From NCBI GenBank assembly GCA_903929755.1, contig CAIYVZ010000084.1, positions 1-64,000 of the forward strand: 64,000 nt of DNA, read 5' to 3'. Numbering within the stretch: position 1 is the stretch's first letter; every line of letters starts with the position of its first letter. Position numbers and translations under genes: made by a program. The stretch is from an uncultured Acidobacteriia bacterium. GTDB lineage: Bacteria > Acidobacteriota > Terriglobia > Bryobacterales > Bryobacteraceae. Positions 26,583 through 34,786 of the stretch are shown piece after piece. Under the pieces are notes generated by a model. The model was not told the DNA's origin, ran no database searches, and saw only the letters and a program-made list of their open reading frames with translations.

Positions 26583-27404
26583 ATGAACGTTTCGGTTGAA
26601 GATCTAAAGTACGCGAAGAACATCACGCTGCCCATCGTGAACGCCGCCTATAGTCGCTTCCAGGGTAAGGCGGGAGACGTGGACGGCATCACTCATCTGG
26701 CCGACATTACCGTGGAGCGTGCCGACCTGGACCGCTTTGCCGCCGAAGAAGATGCGGCGACCAGGAAGTTGCTGTACCAGGTCTTTGGGGATAACAATCT
26801 GTTTGGCGGATTGGAGCGGGAGGATGCAACAGGCACAGGTTTCGTCGTTTTTCGTGGTACCCAGACCGCCGCCGACTGGATAGAAAATGCTCGCCTGTTG
26901 GCAGCCCCGTTCAAGGAAGTCGCCGGTGCTCCCGCCGTCCATTTGGGCTTTCATCGCGTCTACCAGTTGGTCCGCAAGAGTCTGACCAGCCAGTTGGCGT
27001 CTCTCAATTTCGCAGCCGGTCTGAACCGCGTCATCGTTACCGGGCACAGCCTGGGCGGCGCGGTAGCCAGTCTGTGCGCCCTCGATCTCGCTTCGCATGG
27101 AGTGCTGCCGAACCTTGAATGCTGTACCTTCGCCAGTCCGCGGACTTTCTACTTTACGGCAAGCTCGTTTGTAACTGCTGTTCCGAAAAGTCTGCGCGTG
27201 GCCAATTCCCTCGATATTGTCACCCGGGTTCCGCCCCGCGAGCTTGGCTACGTGCATGTGCACGGGGGGCTCGATATCGCACCGAAGTTCGAAGATTTTC
27301 ACGATCTGGATAAAACCTACGGGCCCGGGCTGCAACAGATCATCGAGCAGGCTACGCACTCGGCCATTGCTGTCAGCAACGCAGAGTCGGTCCTGGGGCT
27401 TTAA
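26583..27404 (+). CDS. Class 3 lipase-family protein
   Basis: A 273-residue alpha/beta hydrolase without a signal peptide. GFVVFRGTQTAADWIENA (about 87-104) is the lipase_3 oxyanion-side motif. The nucleophile elbow is GHSLGG with S156. A catalytic Asp is likely in VANSLDIVTRVPP, and a His lies in GYVHVHGG. It would hydrolyse acylglycerols or similar esters, apparently in the cytoplasm. GAGGAATCC lies just before the ATG. Confidence 0.87.
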   Translation: MNVSVEDLKYAKNITLPIVNAAYSRFQGKAGDVDGITHLADITVERADLDRFAAEEDAATRKLLYQVFGDNNLFGGLEREDATGTGFVVFRGTQTAADWIENARLLAAPFKEVAGAPAVHLGFHRVYQLVRKSLTSQLASLNFAAGLNRVIVTGHSLGGAVASLCALDLASHGVLPNLECCTFASPRTFYFTASSFVTAVPKSLRVANSLDIVTRVPPRELGYVHVHGGLDIAPKFEDFHDLDKTYGPGLQQIIEQATHSAIAVSNAESVLGL

Positions 27405-27462
27405 CCGCGGGCGGGAAAGCTGGGTGGGGGAAAGCTGGGTGGGAGTAACATGGGTGATCTCC

Positions 27463-28722
27463 ATGCTCCCGCGCCTCTTTACCGCAACCCTCGCTCTCGC
27501 CGCCCTGCTGCCCGCGCAGAATAACTGGTTCCAGCCCGCCAGCCTCAAAGAACCGGGGCTCGCGAAGGCTATCCAGTCCGTAGACGACCGTTCTGCTGCC
27601 ATCATTGACGAATGGATTCGGCTCGTCGAAATCCCGGCGCAATCCGGCAAGGAACAGGCGCGGGCTACCTACATGAAGGCCGAGATGGAGAAACTGGGCC
27701 TCTCCGAAATCCGCATGGACGGCAAGCTCAACGTCTCCGGCGTCCGTAAAGGCACTGGCGGAGGCCCCACCGTCGTCTTCGCCGCCCATACCGACACCGT
27801 TTTCCCCGAGGGCACAAATGTGAAAGTGCGGCGTGAAGGGGATAAGCTGACGGCCCCCGGCGTCGGCGACGACACATCGAATCTGATGGCCACTCTCGAA
27901 ATGTTTCGAGCCCTCAATCGCGGGGAAATCCGCACCAAAGGCGACCTCATCTTCCTTGCGTCCTCACAGGAAGAACTCGGCCTGCTGGGCGCGAAATACT
28001 GGCTCGAAAAGAGTGGCTACAAGCCGGACATGTTCATCGCCGTGGATGGTGGCATGAATACGATCTGGTACGGCGCGCTACGTATTTCGCAATTCAAGTT
28101 CTTCTACACCTCGCCCGGCGCCCACACGCTGGAGAGTCGTGGTGCGCCCAGTCCCGCGAAGGCAATTGCGAAGGCCATCACGGCCATGTACGACATCCCG
28201 CTCCCGCCCGTTGTGCCTGGCCTTGATAGCTTCAAGCTCCCCACCATCAACGTCGGCATGATTTCCGGCGGTACCGTCACCAACGCCATACCTCGTGAAG
28301 CCTGGTTCACCGTTGACCTGCGCTCGCTCGACGGTGTCACACAGGATAAGCTCGCCACCGCCGTAGTTTCCGCCGCCACCCAGGCCGCTCAGAACGAAGG
28401 CGTCGGCTTCCGCATGGAAACGGTCTTCGCCGTCGATTATTCCAACGCGAAACCGCCAAGCGAACGCCTGAACTACCCCGTGGTCCAGACCGCGCTCGCC
28501 ACCGCCAACTACTTCCGAAAAGCCGGCACCCCCGAGATCATTCCCGCAGATCTGGGTTCCACCGACGCCAACAACGCCGTGGCCATGGGTATTCCAGCGG
28601 TCGCGATCGGAGCCGCCTCCACGCATATGGCGCATCGCCTGGAAGAATTTGCCGAAGCCGGCAGCATCATCCCCGGCATCAAACACCTGCTTGCGCTTGC
28701 CGTTGCGCTCACCACCCACTAA
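27463..28722 (+). CDS. M20-family zinc peptidase (tripeptide aminopeptidase/carboxypeptidase-like), exported
   Basis: The ATG at 27463 gives 419 residues with a signal peptide (MLPRLFTATLALAALLPAQN); the longer frame overlaps the lipase gene. Metal-site motifs are FAAHTDTVFPEG (His, Asp), GVGDDTSN (bridging Asp), SSQEELGLLGA (catalytic Glu pair) and the terminal His in STHMAHRLEEF. The dimerisation domain lies around residues 215-325. Just upstream (about 27413-27445) is a short duplicated GGGAAAGCTGGGTGGG, probably slippage. Confidence 0.88.
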   Translation: MLPRLFTATLALAALLPAQNNWFQPASLKEPGLAKAIQSVDDRSAAIIDEWIRLVEIPAQSGKEQARATYMKAEMEKLGLSEIRMDGKLNVSGVRKGTGGGPTVVFAAHTDTVFPEGTNVKVRREGDKLTAPGVGDDTSNLMATLEMFRALNRGEIRTKGDLIFLASSQEELGLLGAKYWLEKSGYKPDMFIAVDGGMNTIWYGALRISQFKFFYTSPGAHTLESRGAPSPAKAIAKAITAMYDIPLPPVVPGLDSFKLPTINVGMISGGTVTNAIPREAWFTVDLRSLDGVTQDKLATAVVSAATQAAQNEGVGFRMETVFAVDYSNAKPPSERLNYPVVQTALATANYFRKAGTPEIIPADLGSTDANNAVAMGIPAVAIGAASTHMAHRLEEFAEAGSIIPGIKHLLALAVALTTH

Positions 28723-28937
28723 GCGGCGTTCGTCAGCACGCGGGATGTCCCGAATCGGAGCCTGATCGCCAGGCAACCTCGATTTCCACCGACGTGGACG
28801 AGTACGGCTTCGAATGGGAAGCCGATCTCCATTGCCTGCTCGTTTCCAGACTCACTTTTTGCAAAGTTGCGAAAAGTAAGATGTCCTGGCGGGACCGGAG
28901 AACCTGGTTAAACTGGTAGGGGAAGGTGAACCTGAAT

Positions 28938-29183
28938 ATGGCGACGCCACAGACAGTGATTGATTGGTCGCGTTGCTCCGTCCTGGAGAGTAAGGCGGAC
29001 ACGCAAGGGGGCGCGTGGGTGTTTCGTGGCACCCGGGTTCCCGTCACGGCCATTCTGCGTAATCTGAGTGAGTTAAGCGTGCCGGAACTTTCGCAAGAGT
29101 TCCCCACGGTGCGGCAAGAGCAGATAACCGGATTATTGGATTTTATCGCGCGCAGCGCCGAACCGCGTCCCATAAGTGCCTAA
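28938..29183 (+). CDS. DUF433-type antitoxin (VapB45-like)
   Basis: An 81-residue protein from the ATG at 28938; GGGGAAGG lies about 11 bases upstream. The core GGAWVFRGTRVPVTAIL, followed by a helix-turn-helix-like SVPELSQEFPTVRQEQITGLLDF, is typical of DUF433 proteins. These pair with DUF5615 PIN-like toxins, as in mycobacterial VapB45/VapC45. It overlaps the partner gene by 8 bp. Confidence 0.87.
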   Translation: MATPQTVIDWSRCSVLESKADTQGGAWVFRGTRVPVTAILRNLSELSVPELSQEFPTVRQEQITGLLDFIARSAEPRPISA

Positions 29184-29505
29184 ACAAGTCTTGCTCGATG
29201 AAAATCTCCCGCAGAAGCTGCGGCTGCTGATCAGCGCACATCAGGTCGTAACTACCGCGTGGCAGGGGTGGGCCGGGAAATCGAACGGCGCGTTGATTGC
29301 GGTAGCGGAAGAGGCGGGGTTTGAGGTGCTGGTCACGGCGGACCAGGGCTTGAATTATCAGCAAAACATGCTGGGTCGAAAGCTGGCGCTGGTTGTTCTG
29401 AGCACAAACAAAAACAGTCTCGTCATTGCGAATATTGGGGAGATTTCTGCGGCCATTGATGCCGCGCATCCCGGCAGTTTCGCTGTGGTTGACCTCGGCC
29501 ATTGA
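29176..29505 (+). CDS. DUF5615 PIN-like toxin (VapC45-like)
   Basis: A 109-residue protein starting at GTG inside the antitoxin gene's 3' end. The N-terminus QVLLDENLPQKLRLLIS has the conserved Asp-Glu pair of PIN-like nucleases. EAGFEVLVTADQGLNYQQN carries the second acidic site. It is predicted to cleave RNA unless bound by the DUF433 antitoxin. It appears intact, whereas the genes immediately downstream are broken. Confidence 0.87.
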   Translation: MPKQVLLDENLPQKLRLLISAHQVVTTAWQGWAGKSNGALIAVAEEAGFEVLVTADQGLNYQQNMLGRKLALVVLSTNKNSLVIANIGEISAAIDAAHPGSFAVVDLGH

Positions 29506-29574
29506 CGAAGAAATGTCTGTCAATGACAAACCTGCATCGCTTGAAGCAGTCGGGCATCTATAAGAGACGGCACC

Positions 29575-29664
29575 ATGAAGATTGTCGCCATTTCCGGCAG
29601 CCAGCGTACTGCTTCGGCCAACACGGCCATGCTTCAGTGACACAGTTGCCGTCGTTCGGGGTCG
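29575..29664 (+). pseudogene. NADPH-dependent FMN reductase N-terminal stub joined to a TIGR03437 3' fragment
   Basis: ATG at 29575 opens MKIVAISGSQRTASANTAML and stops at 29640. This is the phosphate-binding start of FMN-reductase/flavodoxin-like proteins with everything after residue ~20 missing. From about 29631 the DNA (CTTCAGTGACACAGTTGCCG) matches the 3' end of the TIGR03437 fragment at 29953 on the opposite strand. Two unrelated genes have been fused by recombination. From 29665 to 29897 I see no coding signal beyond a 12-bp direct repeat, CCGCTCACTTAG, at 29707 and 29721. Confidence 0.65.
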
Positions 29665-29897
29665 GCTTGTCATATCCGGCGTTTCAGGCCCCCGGCCTGG
29701 CCTCATCCGCTCACTTAGCCCCGCTCACTTAGGCCCGCGATTCCGTTTCGTTGTAACCAGGGAGCGTTTCGGCTGCGGAAGCTTCCACTTACGCTTACCC
29801 GACGCGTCCGCCAGACCCAACCAGTACCTATGGTGCCGTGATCCGGCTTTCTGCCATGGTCAACCTTCTGGTCGCACCCAGTCTTCGCTACAAACGC

Positions 29898-29931
29898 AAA
29901 AAGAGGCCAGCGTTTCCGCTGGCCTCTTTTT
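29898..29931. terminator. Strong bidirectional intrinsic terminator
   Basis: A perfect hairpin with stem GAGGCCAGCG and its complement around a TTTC loop, flanked by A5 on one side and T5 on the other. It would stop transcripts from both directions. It lies downstream of the TIGR03437 fragment on the minus strand. Confidence 0.88.
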
Positions 29932-29950
29932 GTGTCGTGCTTTACAGGGG

Positions 29951-30511
29951 CTACTTCAGTGACACGGTTGCCGTGGTCTGGGTCGGCGTCCCATTCACTG
30001 TCAGCACAATCGGGACCGCCGTACCAGCAGTCACGCCAGCGGGAATCTGCAGATTGAACTGCTGCAGGCCGTCCGTGGTTCCGGGTGTGTTGCCGGCGTA
30101 AAGGACGGTTGCATCCACGCCCCCGATTGTCGCCGTTACGTTACCCGCAACAGTGCGAAGGCCATTCGTCCCGGCTGCATTGAAGACGCCGAAACCGGTG
30201 CCATAAACCGACAACCAACTGCCTCGGGTGGAGGGGTTCGTGCTGGTGTTGCGGGTGCCGTCACTGTTCACGATGGCGGCCTGACCTTGGCCGTTGCCTG
30301 TCTGTGTAAAGATGCCGGGCACAACGCCTGCCGTAGTGAGGCCGTTGAAACTCCAGGCGGTGGGCCCGTTACAGGCCACCGTTAAGGCTGCGGGCGTGGT
30401 GATGTTGGCAGGGGCGGCGTAGTTGAGTTGACGGGGTGGATAAGAACTCCAGCTGACCGCCGTGCCGTTGCTGCTGACAACCGGGGCGGTGGCGCAAGTG
30501 AAATCTGCACG
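29951..30511 (-). pseudogene. 5'-truncated TIGR03437-type C-terminal domain fragment
   Basis: About 185 residues match the C-terminal module seen in the CHRD protein: RQLNYAAPANI, FNGLTTAGVVPGIFTQTGNGQGQ, VYGTGFGVF and LQQFNLQIPAGVTAGTAVPI, ending in ATVSLK and a TAG stop. No signal peptide or upstream exported domain is present. The open frame upstream of residue ~24 (to 30583) is basic and unrelated. It is probably the surviving 3' end of a large surface-protein gene. A terminator follows directly. Confidence 0.72.
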
Positions 30512-30606
30512 GTAGAGGGTGATCCGGGTTCTGCCACGCCTGGCGCTGTGCCGCAGCTCACTTCCCCCACGTCGCCTCCGCACGGCCCGAAAGCGCGTGT
30601 CGCTGC

Positions 30607-31386
30607 TTAAACCGTCTTCGTGCTGCCGCCATCGGCGTCAATCAACGACCCATGCACGTACCGCCCGTGCTTCGACAGCAGAAACGCCACCAGCCCCGCG
30701 ATATCCTCGGGCTCGCCCACCTGGGTAATCTTCTCCTCGCGGACAAAGATCCCCAGTGCCGTCTCCCGATCCACGCCATGTTCCGCCGCCGTCATTGCCA
30801 GGCGTTTCTCGAACCGAGCCGTCCGCACCGGACCTGGATTGATGCAGTTCACCTGCACCCCATCCTGCAACCCCAGTTCCGCCAGCGCCTTGGTCAGCGA
30901 TAATAATGCCGCATTCACTGACCCGCCAATCGTGAACTGAGCCCCCGGAGTCCTTCCCCCCGACCCCGAAATATTCACCACCGCACCCTTGCCGGCCTTC
31001 AGATGCGGCCACGCCGCCCGCGTTACCCGCACCGCGCCGAACATCTTCAGCGCATAGCCATCCATCCAGTCTTCTTCGGTCAGCGTCAGGAAATCGCCGC
31101 GCTTTGTCGCCCCGGCATTATTCACCACAATGTCGAGCGATCCGAACGCGTCAAGCGCCGCCTGCACCGCCCGCGTGGCTGATTCCGGCAGGCGCAGATC
31201 CAGCGCAAGGCCGGCAGCCTCGCCCCCGGCGGCGCGAATCTCCGCCACCGCCTCGCCCAGCATGGCCTCATCGCGGGCACACAACACCACGCGCGCCCCG
31301 TCCTCCGCCAGCCGATTCGCAATCGCGCGGCCAATCCCGCGATTGGAACCCGTAATCAGTGCCGTCCTGCCCGAAAGTTCGCTCAT
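30607..31386 (-). CDS. SDR-family protein with non-canonical active site
   Basis: A 259-residue Rossmann-fold protein. TGSNRGIG (cofactor loop) and NNAG are intact and the catalytic-type Ser is present in NISGSGG. Where YxxxK is expected the sequence reads TIGGSVNAALLSLTKAL, so the catalytic Tyr and Lys appear replaced. The C-terminus VHGSLIDADGGSTKTV is normal. It may bind NAD(P) with altered chemistry. It overlaps the upstream metalloprotease gene in an ATGA, so the two are translationally coupled. Confidence 0.88.
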   Translation of the reverse strand: MSELSGRTALITGSNRGIGRAIANRLAEDGARVVLCARDEAMLGEAVAEIRAAGGEAAGLALDLRLPESATRAVQAALDAFGSLDIVVNNAGATKRGDFLTLTEEDWMDGYALKMFGAVRVTRAAWPHLKAGKGAVVNISGSGGRTPGAQFTIGGSVNAALLSLTKALAELGLQDGVQVNCINPGPVRTARFEKRLAMTAAEHGVDRETALGIFVREEKITQVGEPEDIAGLVAFLLSKHGRYVHGSLIDADGGSTKTV

Positions 31387-31994
31387 TCCTTAGCAGGATA
31401 TCTGGTCCGCAACACTGAGCGGTCGGCGTCCGAGATTCCCGCGTTGGCGGCGATGTCCCCGCGCTTCTTCAGCAGCCGCCGGTAGCGCCCGAAATACTCC
31501 GTAATGTCGCCGCCATAGCGGAAGCTGTACATGATGTCGGCGAACGTTGACGTATGCGCAAAACCGATGCCGTGCCCCGCTTCGTGCAGGCATGTCAGAT
31601 ACACAATCGCGTCCCGCAGCATATCGTCGGTGCGGGTGGCGGCAGCCATGTCGAGGCTCAGCATGCGCGTATCTGGCAGCACATAGATATCGGCGCCGCG
31701 CTTGCCATCCACGTTCACCGGGACCGCCTCGCCATACAGGCTGCCCTGGCCGTTCGCCCAGTGAATCCGGAGCCGCGCATGGGCCTCCGTCGGGCTGGCT
31801 TTGAACGTAATGCCGCCGGCCGATTCGCGTGACCACGCCTCCAGCGCCCATTTGCCCAGCTCCGGATCGCTTGGCTTGCAGCCTGTAGACTTCTCAGCCT
31901 CGGCAGTGCACGGGTCCACCCAGTAAGTCCATTCTTCGGCCAGGGCCGAACATCCCGAAAGCACCAGCAACAATGTAAGCCGCCAAATCGCCAT
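31383..31994 (-). CDS. Small secreted matrixin-like metalloprotease
   Basis: A 203-residue protein from the ATG at 31994 (MAIWRLTLLLVLSGCSALAE). The signal peptide contains LSGC, so it may be a lipoprotein. The zinc site is HEAGHGIGFAH with Met-turn DIMYSF. The domain is compact, with no Ig-like modules, unlike the 593-residue matrixin at 9.6 kb. It is translationally coupled to the downstream SDR gene, an odd pairing for an exported protease. Confidence 0.85.
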   Translation of the reverse strand: MAIWRLTLLLVLSGCSALAEEWTYWVDPCTAEAEKSTGCKPSDPELGKWALEAWSRESAGGITFKASPTEAHARLRIHWANGQGSLYGEAVPVNVDGKRGADIYVLPDTRMLSLDMAAATRTDDMLRDAIVYLTCLHEAGHGIGFAHTSTFADIMYSFRYGGDITEYFGRYRRLLKKRGDIAANAGISDADRSVLRTRYPAKE

Positions 31995-32036
31995 GCCGGA
32001 ATTGTACAATCAAGCCCAGACCCCCGTCTCTAAAAC

Positions 32037-33539
32037 ATGGCGCTCCCCCGTAAGATTCTGATCGCGAACCGCGGCGAGATCGCTCTCCGCATTATCCGTA
32101 CCATTCGCGAAATGGGCCTCCGTTCCGTCGCTGTCTATTCCGATGCCGACCGTGCCGCGCTCCACGTCCGCAAGGCCGATGAAGCGGCACATCTGGGCCC
32201 CTCGCCCTCCTCAGAGAGCTATCTGAACATCGGCAAAATCCTGGACGCTGCCCGCCGCCACGGAGCCGACGCTATCCACCCCGGCTACGGTTTCCTCAGC
32301 GAAAACGCCGCTTTCGCCAAAGCCTGTGAAGACGCGGGGATCACTTTCATCGGCCCGTCGTCGAAGTCCATTTCCATGATGGGCTCGAAAACCAGCGCCC
32401 GCCGTGTGGCGAAATCCGGCGGAGCCCCCATCGTCCCTGGCACGGAAGAGGGCATTTTGGACGCCGCAGCAGCCGAGGGCATCGCCAAAACCATTGGTTT
32501 TCCCGTCATGCTGAAAGCCGTCGCCGGAGGTGGTGGCAAAGGCATGCGCCGCGTGGACCGTCCCGAAGACCTCCGCTCCGCGTTCGAATCCGCCTCCAGC
32601 GAAGCGCTTCGTTCCTTCTCCGATGGCCGTATTTACCTCGAAAAGCTCATCGAGAACGCCCGGCACGTCGAAATCCAGATCTTTGGCGACCACCACGGCA
32701 ATCTCGTCCACCTGGGCGAACGCGAATGCTCCGTCCAGCGCCGCCACCAGAAGGTAATCGAAGAATCGCCCTCACCCCTGATGGCCCGCCACCCTGGCCT
32801 TCGGGAGCGTATGGGCGAAGCGGCCGTGAAAGCCGCACGCGCCGCCGGATACTTCAACGCCGGCACCGTGGAATTCCTTGCCACCGACTCGGGCGATTTC
32901 TACTTCCTGGAAATGAACACACGCCTCCAGGTAGAGCACCCGGTCACCGAACTCGTCACCGGTCTGGACCTGGTCCGCCTCCAGCTGGAAGTTGCCGGCG
33001 GAGCCTCGCTGCCCTTCACCCAGGCCGATGTTTCCCTGAGCGGCGCCGCTATCGAGTGCCGCATTTACGCCGAAGATCCCGCCAACAGCTTCTTCCCCTC
33101 GCCAGGCCGCATAGCCACCCTGGCCGAACCCTCCGGCCCCGGTGTTCGCCTCGATTCCGGCGTCTACCCCGGCTGGACGGTGCCCCTCGAATACGACCCC
33201 CTGCTGGCGAAGCTCATCGTCTGGGCCGACACCCGCGAACACGCCATCGCCCGCATGCTCCGAGCACTCTCCGAGTACCACATTGGCGGCATAGAAACCA
33301 ACCTCTCGCTCTTTCGCCTCATCCTGAATGAGCCGAACTTTGTCGCCGGAGACCTCCACACCGGGTATCTGGACGCCCTGCTGCAGACTCAGCCCAATTT
33401 CAACCCGGCGCCGCCCCATCACATTCCGCCCATAGCAGCCCTGGCCGCCTCGCAACGCAAGGCCGCTGCTACATCCCTGGAAGTCACCGCCGAACCTTCC
33501 CGCTGGAAAGCCGCAGGCCGCGAGGAGTTGTTCCGATGA
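32037..33539 (+). CDS. accC: Biotin carboxylase subunit of an acyl-CoA carboxylase
   Basis: A 500-residue ATP-grasp enzyme: KILIANRGEIALRIIRT at the N-terminus, HPGYGFLSENAAFA, the ATP loop AVAGGGGKGMRRV, ECSVQRRHQKVIEE and EMNTRLQVEHPVTE. It carboxylates biotin on the partner carrier protein. The length and the separate BCCP suggest a two-gene version of an acetyl- or propionyl-CoA carboxylase alpha chain; no carboxyltransferase is nearby. TACAAT (32003-32008) is a likely -10. The stop overlaps the BCCP start. Confidence 0.93.
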   Translation: MALPRKILIANRGEIALRIIRTIREMGLRSVAVYSDADRAALHVRKADEAAHLGPSPSSESYLNIGKILDAARRHGADAIHPGYGFLSENAAFAKACEDAGITFIGPSSKSISMMGSKTSARRVAKSGGAPIVPGTEEGILDAAAAEGIAKTIGFPVMLKAVAGGGGKGMRRVDRPEDLRSAFESASSEALRSFSDGRIYLEKLIENARHVEIQIFGDHHGNLVHLGERECSVQRRHQKVIEESPSPLMARHPGLRERMGEAAVKAARAAGYFNAGTVEFLATDSGDFYFLEMNTRLQVEHPVTELVTGLDLVRLQLEVAGGASLPFTQADVSLSGAAIECRIYAEDPANSFFPSPGRIATLAEPSGPGVRLDSGVYPGWTVPLEYDPLLAKLIVWADTREHAIARMLRALSEYHIGGIETNLSLFRLILNEPNFVAGDLHTGYLDALLQTQPNFNPAPPHHIPPIAALAASQRKAAATSLEVTAEPSRWKAAGREELFR

Positions 33540-34012
33540 GCCGCCGAGTCCTGATTAACGGCCTTCCTGTCGATCCCGCCGAAGCCGGTTCAATAATTGA
33601 ATGCGAACCCGGCGTGTACTCCATCCTGCATGCCGGCGCGTCCTTCGAGGTGCGGGTCTCTGCTGCTGCTGACCGTCTGGAGGTGGATGGCCATCTTGTG
33701 CGCTGCGCCCTCGAAGATCCCCGCCAATGGAAGCGCTCCTCCGCTCTTGCCGGAGCCGGTGGCCGGGCCAACATCACTGCGCCTATGCCGGGCAAGGTGG
33801 TCCGGATCCTGGTCGCCACGGGAGACATGGTTACAGCAGGGCAGGGAATTGTCGTCATGGAAGCCATGAAGATGCAGAACGAACTCAAGTCCCCGGTGGA
33901 TGGCGTGGTGGCTCGCCTCGCAGTCTCTGAAAACGAAGGTGTGTCGGCCGGAGCCGTGCTTGCTGTTATTGAAGCGGCTGTAATCGAAGCCGCAGTTCCG
34001 GACGCGGGATAA
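33536..34012 (+). CDS. Biotin carboxyl carrier protein
   Basis: A 158-residue protein. The C-terminal biotinyl domain (about 78-150) has the acceptor lysine K112 in MEAMKMQNELKSP. The N-terminal ~70 residues resemble the linker region of acyl-CoA carboxylase alpha chains. The ATGA overlap with the biotin carboxylase gene makes co-translation near certain. The closing residues VIEAAVIEAAVPDAG contain a small duplication. Confidence 0.93.
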   Translation: MSRRVLINGLPVDPAEAGSIIECEPGVYSILHAGASFEVRVSAAADRLEVDGHLVRCALEDPRQWKRSSALAGAGGRANITAPMPGKVVRILVATGDMVTAGQGIVVMEAMKMQNELKSPVDGVVARLAVSENEGVSAGAVLAVIEAAVIEAAVPDAG

Positions 34013-34023
34013 TCGAAACGAAC

Positions 34024-34785
34024 ATGACTCCTGCCCTATGCCCGGATTGCGGTGGAACCGGATGGAAGATCGTGGAACGCGAGGAGCTCTCCGGAGCCGT
34101 CCGCTGCCACTGCGTTTCCACGGAGCGGGCCACCCGGCTCGTCGGCGAATCGGCCATCCCTCCCCTCTACTCCAACGCGTCGTTCGAAAACTTCCTGCTG
34201 CCCCGCGACAACCCCATCGCCTACCGAGAACTCACGGAAGTCTTCCTGCAGGTCCGCGGTTATGCGAGAGAATTTCCCAACACCAAACGTCCAGGCCTGC
34301 TTTTGATGGGCTCACCCGGGACCGGCAAGACCCACCTCGCTGTAGCCGCCTTCCGCGCCCTGCTCGGCAAAGGTTTTGAGGGCCTTTTCTTCGACTACCA
34401 GAACCTGTTGGACCGTATTCGCTCCGGCTACGACAAAGAATCGAATCTCGGGGATAAAGAAGCCTACCGCGAGGCTCTGGAGCGCGAAGTTCTGCTGCTC
34501 GACGACCTCGGCGCGCATCGTGTCACCGACTGGGTGGAAGATACCGTCACCAGCATCATTACCCACCGCTGCAATAACAGCAAACCCCTCATCGCCACCA
34601 CCAACCTGATTGATGCCGATGCCGGGTTCGCCACGTACGAAAAATCGGGTACCGGCATGGTGGACCACCGCACCACGCTCTCCGAACGTATCGGGGCCCG
34701 CGCCCGCTCCCGCCTGTTCGAGATGTGCCTCGTTATCAAGATGCCGCTCATTGAGGATTACCGCGTGCGGAAACAGAGGTCCTGA
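34024..34785 (+). CDS. DnaC/IstB-like AAA+ ATP-binding protein with N-terminal zinc-binding motif
   Basis: A 253-residue protein. CPDCGGTGWK (residues 6-15) and RCHC (about 28-31) form a small zinc-binding motif. Walker A is LLLMGSPGTGKTHLA, Walker B is LLLDDLGAH, and sensor-like ATTNL follows. This layout matches bacterial DnaC/DnaI-type helicase loaders, though IstB-like transposition helpers share the fold. No transposase is nearby, which favours a housekeeping role. It follows the BCCP gene by 11 bp. Confidence 0.85.
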   Translation: MTPALCPDCGGTGWKIVEREELSGAVRCHCVSTERATRLVGESAIPPLYSNASFENFLLPRDNPIAYRELTEVFLQVRGYAREFPNTKRPGLLLMGSPGTGKTHLAVAAFRALLGKGFEGLFFDYQNLLDRIRSGYDKESNLGDKEAYREALEREVLLLDDLGAHRVTDWVEDTVTSIITHRCNNSKPLIATTNLIDADAGFATYEKSGTGMVDHRTTLSERIGARARSRLFEMCLVIKMPLIEDYRVRKQRS

Positions 34786-34786
34786 C

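Noticed and set aside
34024-34785. IS21-type IstB transposition helper
   Set aside because: No IstA-like transposase or terminal repeats nearby, and the N-terminal CPDCGGTG zinc motif fits DnaC/DnaI-type loaders better.
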